A stretch of 64,000 nucleotides of DNA, from the NCBI GenBank assembly GCA_020161855.1, contig JAIUNJ010000007.1, positions 87,511 to 151,510 on the forward strand. Reading direction: 5' to 3'. Below, one piece after another: positions 60,030 to 64,000 of this stretch; the stretch's first letter is position 1, and every line of letters begins with the position of its first letter. This DNA is from Pseudomonadota bacterium (GTDB taxonomy: Bacteria > Pseudomonadota > Alphaproteobacteria > Rhizobiales > Aestuariivirgaceae). The position numbers and the translations under genes are program-made. The notes under the pieces are model-generated. The model made no database searches. It was not told where the DNA came from and saw only the letters and a program-made list of their open reading frames with translations.

Positions 60030-62114
60030 TTACTCCGCTGCCTCCAGCACCCGGCCCGACTTGAGGGCAGAACACTCACCCATGGTGCGCGAGGCCCGCG
60101 CAATCGGATTGGTCAGGTAGAAATCGGCAAAAACGGCCGCAAAGCCAGCCCGCGCAACGCGGCCCTCAAGCTGGCCGAGTTCCGAAAGCTGATCGGCATC
60201 GGCCTTCGCGATCTGATCGAGCGCAGCCAGATGCGGCGCCACCTTGTACATGGCGGCGCGCAGTTCATCGAGATTGTTCCAGGTGGGTGTGACACCCAGC
60301 TTCTCCGCCAACTGCCGCAGGATCGCCCAGTCTTCGCGGGCATCACCTGGCGGGAAGGCAGCCCGGATGGCAAGCTGCGGGCGGCCCTCGGTATTCACGT
60401 AGGTGCCCGACTTTTCCGTGTATGCGGCACCCGGCAGGATCACGTCGGCACGGTGTGCGCCTGCATCGCCGTGCGTGCCAATATAGATCACAAAGGTGTC
60501 GGCACCGAGTGCGTCCATGTCGATCTCGTCGGCGCCAGCAAGGATCATCACTGCCAGCTCGCCGCGTCCCGCAGCGGCAATCATCTTCTGTGTGCTCAAC
60601 CCGCCCTCGCCCGGCAGCGCACACACATCGATCGCGCCCACGCGGCCAGCGGCCGTATGCAGGATATTGAAGCCGTTCCAGTCACCCCGGACAACGCCTT
60701 GCTTGCTCGCCAGCTTTGCCGCGAGTGCCAGAACCTGAGCGCCATCCTCGCGCGAAAGCGCCCCCTGTCCGACAATGATCATCGGCCGCTTGGCAGTAAC
60801 GTCAGCGGCCTCGTCGACCAGAGCCGCAAGCGATTCAGGGCCTGCGCCCGCATAGTGATAGTCGTAGGTCAGGTCGGCCCGCTCGCCGATCAGTGTAACC
60901 TTGCAGCCGCCGCGGCTCACGCGCTTCTTGATGCGGGCATTCAGCACCGGTGCTTCCTGCCGCGGATTGGTTCCCACGAGCAGAATTGAATCTGCCTCGT
61001 CGATGCCTGCAATCGTCGAATTGAATATATAGCCTGCGCGGCCACCAAGCTCGCCCAGCGGTGTGCCGTCCTGGCGGCAATCGATGTTCTTGACGCCGAG
61101 CGCCATGGCCAGTTCCTTGAGCGCAAAGGCCTCCTCGGCTGACACAAGATCACCAAGCAGAATGCCGGTCTTGCCGCCGCCCGCTGCCTTAACCTTCTGA
61201 GCGGCACGGTCGATAGCCTCCGCCCAGGTGGCGGGCCGGAGCTTGCCAAGCTCGCGCACATAAGGCTGGTCGAGGCGTTGCGTACGCAGGCCATCCCAGA
61301 CGAAGCGCGTCTTGTCGGAGATCCACTCCTCGTTCACGTCCTCATGGGTGCGCGGCAGGATGCGCAGCACTTCGCGCCCGCGCACATCAACACGGATGTT
61401 GGAGCCAACCGCATCCATGACATCGATGGTCTCGGTCTTGCGCAGTTCCCACGGACGCGCCTTGAATTCATAGGGCTTGGAGGTCAGCGCCCCGACCGGG
61501 CAGAGATCAATGATGTTGCCCTGAAGCTCGGAGGAAATCGCCTGATTGAGATAGGTGGTGATCTCCATGTCCTCGCCGCGGCCCGTCGCACCCATCTGGT
61601 GGATGCCAGCCACTTCCGTCGTGAAGCGCACACAGCGCGTGCACTGGATACAGCGCGTCATCTCGGTCTTGACGAGCGGCCCGAGGTTCTTGTCCTCCAC
61701 GGCCCGCTTGTTCTCATGGAAGCGGTTCTTCGAGATTCCATAGGCCATGGCCTGGTCCTGCAGATCGCACTCGCCGCCCTGATCGCAAATGGGGCAATCG
61801 AGCGGATGGTTGATCAGCAGAAACTCCATCACGCCTTCGCGCGCCTTCTTCACCATCGGCGAAGCCGTGAACACCTCTGGGGGCTCACCATTCGGGCCGG
61901 GACGCAGATCATTGACCGACAGAGCGCAGGAGGCCTGCGGCTTCGGCGGGCCACCCTTCACCTCGACAAGGCACATGCGGCAGTTGCCGGCAATCGACAG
62001 GCGATCATGATAGCAGAACCGCGGCACCTCGGCGCCCGCCTGCTCGCAGGCCTGCAGCAGCGTCGTCCCGTTGTCGACGTCGATTTCCACGCCATCAATC
62101 TTGATCTTGGGCAT
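60030..62114 (-). CDS. nuoG: NADH-quinone oxidoreductase subunit G
   Basis: A 694-residue iron-sulfur subunit. N-terminal 2Fe-2S ferredoxin domain ([22 protein letters not shown]), the His-ligated 4Fe-4S site ([18 protein letters not shown]), two further cysteine sets ([22 protein letters not shown]) and a molybdopterin-oxidoreductase-like C-terminal domain without cofactor ligands. The ATG at 62114 shares a base with the DUF3291 stop (TAATG). Confidence 0.97.
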   Translation of the reverse strand: MPKIKIDGVEIDVDNGTTLLQACEQAGAEVPRFCYHDRLSIAGNCRMCLVEVKGGPPKPQASCALSVNDLRPGPNGEPPEVFTASPMVKKAREGVMEFLLINHPLDCPICDQGGECDLQDQAMAYGISKNRFHENKRAVEDKNLGPLVKTEMTRCIQCTRCVRFTTEVAGIHQMGATGRGEDMEITTYLNQAISSELQGNIIDLCPVGALTSKPYEFKARPWELRKTETIDVMDAVGSNIRVDVRGREVLRILPRTHEDVNEEWISDKTRFVWDGLRTQRLDQPYVRELGKLRPATWAEAIDRAAQKVKAAGGGKTGILLGDLVSAEEAFALKELAMALGVKNIDCRQDGTPLGELGGRAGYIFNSTIAGIDEADSILLVGTNPRQEAPVLNARIKKRVSRGGCKVTLIGERADLTYDYHYAGAGPESLAALVDEAADVTAKRPMIIVGQGALSREDGAQVLALAAKLASKQGVVRGDWNGFNILHTAAGRVGAIDVCALPGEGGLSTQKMIAAAGRGELAVMILAGADEIDMDALGADTFVIYIGTHGDAGAHRADVILPGAAYTEKSGTYVNTEGRPQLAIRAAFPPGDAREDWAILRQLAEKLGVTPTWNNLDELRAAMYKVAPHLAALDQIAKADADQLSELGQLEGRVARAGFAAVFADFYLTNPIARASRTMGECSALKSGRVLEAAE

Positions 62115-62572
62115 TATGCACACCTCAAGGAACGCATGCGCTCCTGATCCATCACTTCCGCCCAACCGAAGGCAAACTCCGATGGGCCATTCTTCTCGTA
62201 GTCCTGCAACCGCGCATAGGCTTCGTCGAGCGTCGGCCTGTGACCCTCAGGCACAGGCCAGAACACCATGTGCGGCTTTTCCATCAGCTCAAACCATGCC
62301 TCGCGCTTCTTGTAGAACTGCACGTGCACGGTCTTGAACACATAGTTCTCAAGCGATTTCGCATCCTCCCAGACGGAAAGATTGACGGCCATGTCGTCCC
62401 CAACGCGAAAGTCCGTGGCGTTGTTGTTGTCACCCTTCAGGCGCCAAACAAAACCCGGCGACCGCTCCGCAATGGCATTCACCCTATCGAGATTATCCAT
62501 GAACTCGGCCATCCGGTGATCGGACGTCGGATACTTGAACTTGCCGATATTGAGCTCAGCGAGATGCGTCAT
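62114..62572 (-). CDS. DUF3291 protein inserted between nuoF and nuoG
   Basis: A 152-residue soluble protein with the DUF3291 pattern: [43 protein letters not shown] in parts, [16 protein letters not shown] and [27 protein letters not shown]. The fold is expected to be a dimeric alpha-beta barrel as in antibiotic-biosynthesis monooxygenase-like proteins; no reaction is known. Start and stop both overlap neighbours (ATGA with the secreted protein upstream, TAATG with nuoG), so it is inside the nuo operon. Confidence 0.88.
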   Translation of the reverse strand: MTHLAELNIGKFKYPTSDHRMAEFMDNLDRVNAIAERSPGFVWRLKGDNNNATDFRVGDDMAVNLSVWEDAKSLENYVFKTVHVQFYKKREAWFELMEKPHMVFWPVPEGHRPTLDEAYARLQDYEKNGPSEFAFGWAEVMDQERMRSLRCA

Positions 62573-62985
62573 GGTTGCACCGCTGGCTGTTCTGCCGGGC
62601 AGCGCCGCAATCCAGAAGTGGCTTCCCTGTCCATTAGCAACTCGTCACGGGCATTGAGGCTGAGAACGAAGGTGTCGTCGAACGTTTCCCCGCCGCCTTC
62701 CTCGCCGCAGTCCTTGGCCTCGCCGACCAGAAACGCTCCATCCTTCTTCCAGGTCTTGACGCTGCACAGCCAACCATAGTTGCCGATGTCATAGCCGTCC
62801 TCGACGCGCGCGATACGGATCGGCCGGTCATCGGAATCTTCCGGCTGCGTGCACTGGTCATATTCCATCACCGACCAGCGGCCCAGCACCTGCTCGATCT
62901 CAAGCGCCCGCGCCTGCGAAGCCGCCGCAACGGCAGCGATCGCCATGGTGGTCAGGCCGAATGTCAGGGTGCCTCGCGGGTCCAT
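62569..62985 (-). CDS. Small secreted four-cysteine protein inserted in the nuo operon
   Basis: A 138-residue protein with a signal peptide (hydrophobic FGLTTMAIAAVAAASQARA). The mature domain (LEIEQVLGRWSVMEYDQCTQ to SGLRRCPAE) has four cysteines, probably two periplasmic disulfides, and a small beta-sandwich look. I do not recognise a family with certainty; related hypothetical proteins occur in Rhizobiales. It starts 3 bases after nuoF and overlaps the DUF3291 gene by four bases. Confidence 0.75.
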   Translation of the reverse strand: MDPRGTLTFGLTTMAIAAVAAASQARALEIEQVLGRWSVMEYDQCTQPEDSDDRPIRIARVEDGYDIGNYGWLCSVKTWKKDGAFLVGEAKDCGEEGGGETFDDTFVLSLNARDELLMDREATSGLRRCPAEQPAVQP

Positions 62986-62988
62986 CGC

Positions 62989-64000
62989 CTACTCCGCAGC
63001 AATGCGGCGCACGGCACCGTCATGATCGGGGTTGGCAGCATACTGATCGATGCGTTCTTCGATGACATGGCGGAAGTGCGTGATCAGGCCCTGGATCGGC
63101 CAGGCAGCCGCATCGCCGAGCGCACAGATCGTGTGGCCTTCCACCTGCTTGGTCACGTCCAGCAGCATATCGATTTCGCGCTTCTCGGCGCGGCCTTCGG
63201 CCATGCGCGACAACACGCGCCACATCCAACCGGTGCCTTCGCGGCAGGGCGTGCACTGGCCGCAGGACTCGTGCTTGTAGAAATAGGCCAGGCGGGCAAT
63301 GGCGCGGATCAGATCGGTGGACTTGTCCATGACGATCACTGCCGCGGTGCCCAGGCCGGACCGCAGCTTTGAAAGCGAGTCAAAATCCATCGGCGTATCG
63401 ATGATCTGCGCCGCCGGCACCATGCGCACCGACGAACCGCCAGGAATGACCGCCAGCAGATTGTCCCAGCCGCCACGGACGCCACCGGCGTGCCGCTCAA
63501 TGAGTTCGCGGAAGGTGATGCCAAGCTCCTCTTCCACATTGCAGGGCTTGTTCACATGACCGGAAATGCAGAAGAGCTTGGTGCCGAGATTGTTGGGGCG
63601 GCCGAAGCCTGCGAACCAGCCCGCCCCGCGGCGCAGGATCGTGCCCGCAACGGCGATTGATTCCACATTGTTCACGGTAGTCGGCGCGCCATAGAGGCCC
63701 ATGTTCGCCGGGAACGGCGGCTTCAGGCGCGGCTGGCCCTTCTTGCCTTCAAGCGATTCCAGCAGCGCGGTTTCCTCGCCGCAGATATAGGCGCCGGCGC
63801 CGTGATGGACGTAGATGTCGAAGTCGTAGCCGTTCTTGTTGTTCTTGCCGATCAGCCCGGCGTCGTAGCACTCGTCGATGGCGCGCTGCAGCGCCTCGCG
63901 CTCGCGGATGAATTCGCCGCGCACATAGATGTAGGCCGCGATCGCGCCCATCGCGAAGCCGGCGATCAGGCAGCCCTCGACCAGCGTATGCGGATCGTGG
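62989..64000 (-). CDS. nuoF: NADH-quinone oxidoreductase subunit F, C-terminal part (truncated by window edge)
   Basis: The last 336 or so codons of the NADH-binding subunit; the frame stays open to the window end, reading [19 protein letters not shown]. Seen are the FMN/NADH-domain text [22 protein letters not shown], the SLBB-like region and the N3 cluster ligands [11 protein letters not shown] with the fourth Cys in HTICALGD. The glycine-rich NADH motif lies beyond the edge. Its stop is 3 bases before the secreted four-cysteine gene. Confidence 0.97.
   Translation of the reverse strand, partial: HDPHTLVEGCLIAGFAMGAIAAYIYVRGEFIREREALQRAIDECYDAGLIGKNNKNGYDFDIYVHHGAGAYICGEETALLESLEGKKGQPRLKPPFPANMGLYGAPTTVNNVESIAVAGTILRRGAGWFAGFGRPNNLGTKLFCISGHVNKPCNVEEELGITFRELIERHAGGVRGGWDNLLAVIPGGSSVRMVPAAQIIDTPMDFDSLSKLRSGLGTAAVIVMDKSTDLIRAIARLAYFYKHESCGQCTPCREGTGWMWRVLSRMAEGRAEKREIDMLLDVTKQVEGHTICALGDAAAWPIQGLITHFRHVIEERIDQYAANPDHDGAVRRIAAE

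Overview
The window reads as a chromosomal segment of an alphaproteobacterium, most likely of the order Hyphomicrobiales (Rhizobiales). The signs are a C4-pathway 5-aminolevulinate synthase, a pyruvate dehydrogenase cluster whose E1-beta carries its own lipoyl domain, an LdtR-type MarR regulator beside an L,D-transpeptidase, a Bpt aminoacyl-tRNA-protein transferase, and a nuo cluster that runs into birA, RNase J and parC. The DNA is GC-rich and densely coded. No prophage, insertion sequence, integrase or CRISPR array was seen. The window starts inside an EamA transporter gene and ends inside nuoF.

Layout. 1-2230: transporter tail, small conserved protein, CDF metal exporter with an unusually long cytoplasmic part. 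2227-10739 (minus): one long run pdhA-pdhB-DUF5076-pdhC-SGNH hydrolase-lpdA-three tandem GlsB/YeaQ-type membrane proteins-lipA-COQ10-like. 10847-13674: ftsB, an Rrf2 regulator, eno, a DUF2852 protein. 13874-15803: glnB-glnA behind a clear sigma-54 promoter and before a strong terminator. 15840-17662: DUF4087 protein, RTX-repeat protein, glycine-zipper protein. 17728-21568: a possible sugar-acid or alcohol catabolic locus (dehydrogenase, enolase-superfamily protein, GMC oxidoreductase). 21633-23657: GGDEF-EAL protein, then a CAT-anticodon tRNA, probably tRNA-Ile2. 23826-29428: amn, mtnK, mtnA, an MFS transporter and nusB. 29571-34641: EamA transporter, DUF1906 protein, nrdR, glyA, hemA.

34697-39569 is a cell-wall region: YcbB-type L,D-transpeptidase, ldtR, a secreted protein of unknown family, and an extensin-like putative peptidoglycan hydrolase. 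hemB follows, so both first steps of heme synthesis are in the window. 40603-44003 holds an HD-GYP response regulator translationally coupled to a hybrid histidine kinase with REC and Hpt domains. 44132-47429 holds a beta-hydroxyacid dehydrogenase, bpt and two unrecognised genes that converge and overlap. 47605-64000 (minus) holds parC, rnj, birA and nuoN-M-L-K-J-I-small membrane protein-H-G-DUF3291-secreted protein-nuoF (partial).

Most of the window is core metabolism. The best candidates for something undescribed are accessory genes wedged into core operons: the 84-aa membrane protein between nuoH and nuoI, the DUF3291/secreted pair between nuoF and nuoG, and the three membrane proteins plus SGNH hydrolase inside the pdh-lipA run. 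Others are the secreted unknown beside ldtR, the convergent orphan pair at 45971-47429, the enolase-superfamily protein with altered active-site positions, and the MFS transporter coupled to mtnA. No complete new defence or mobile system is visible.
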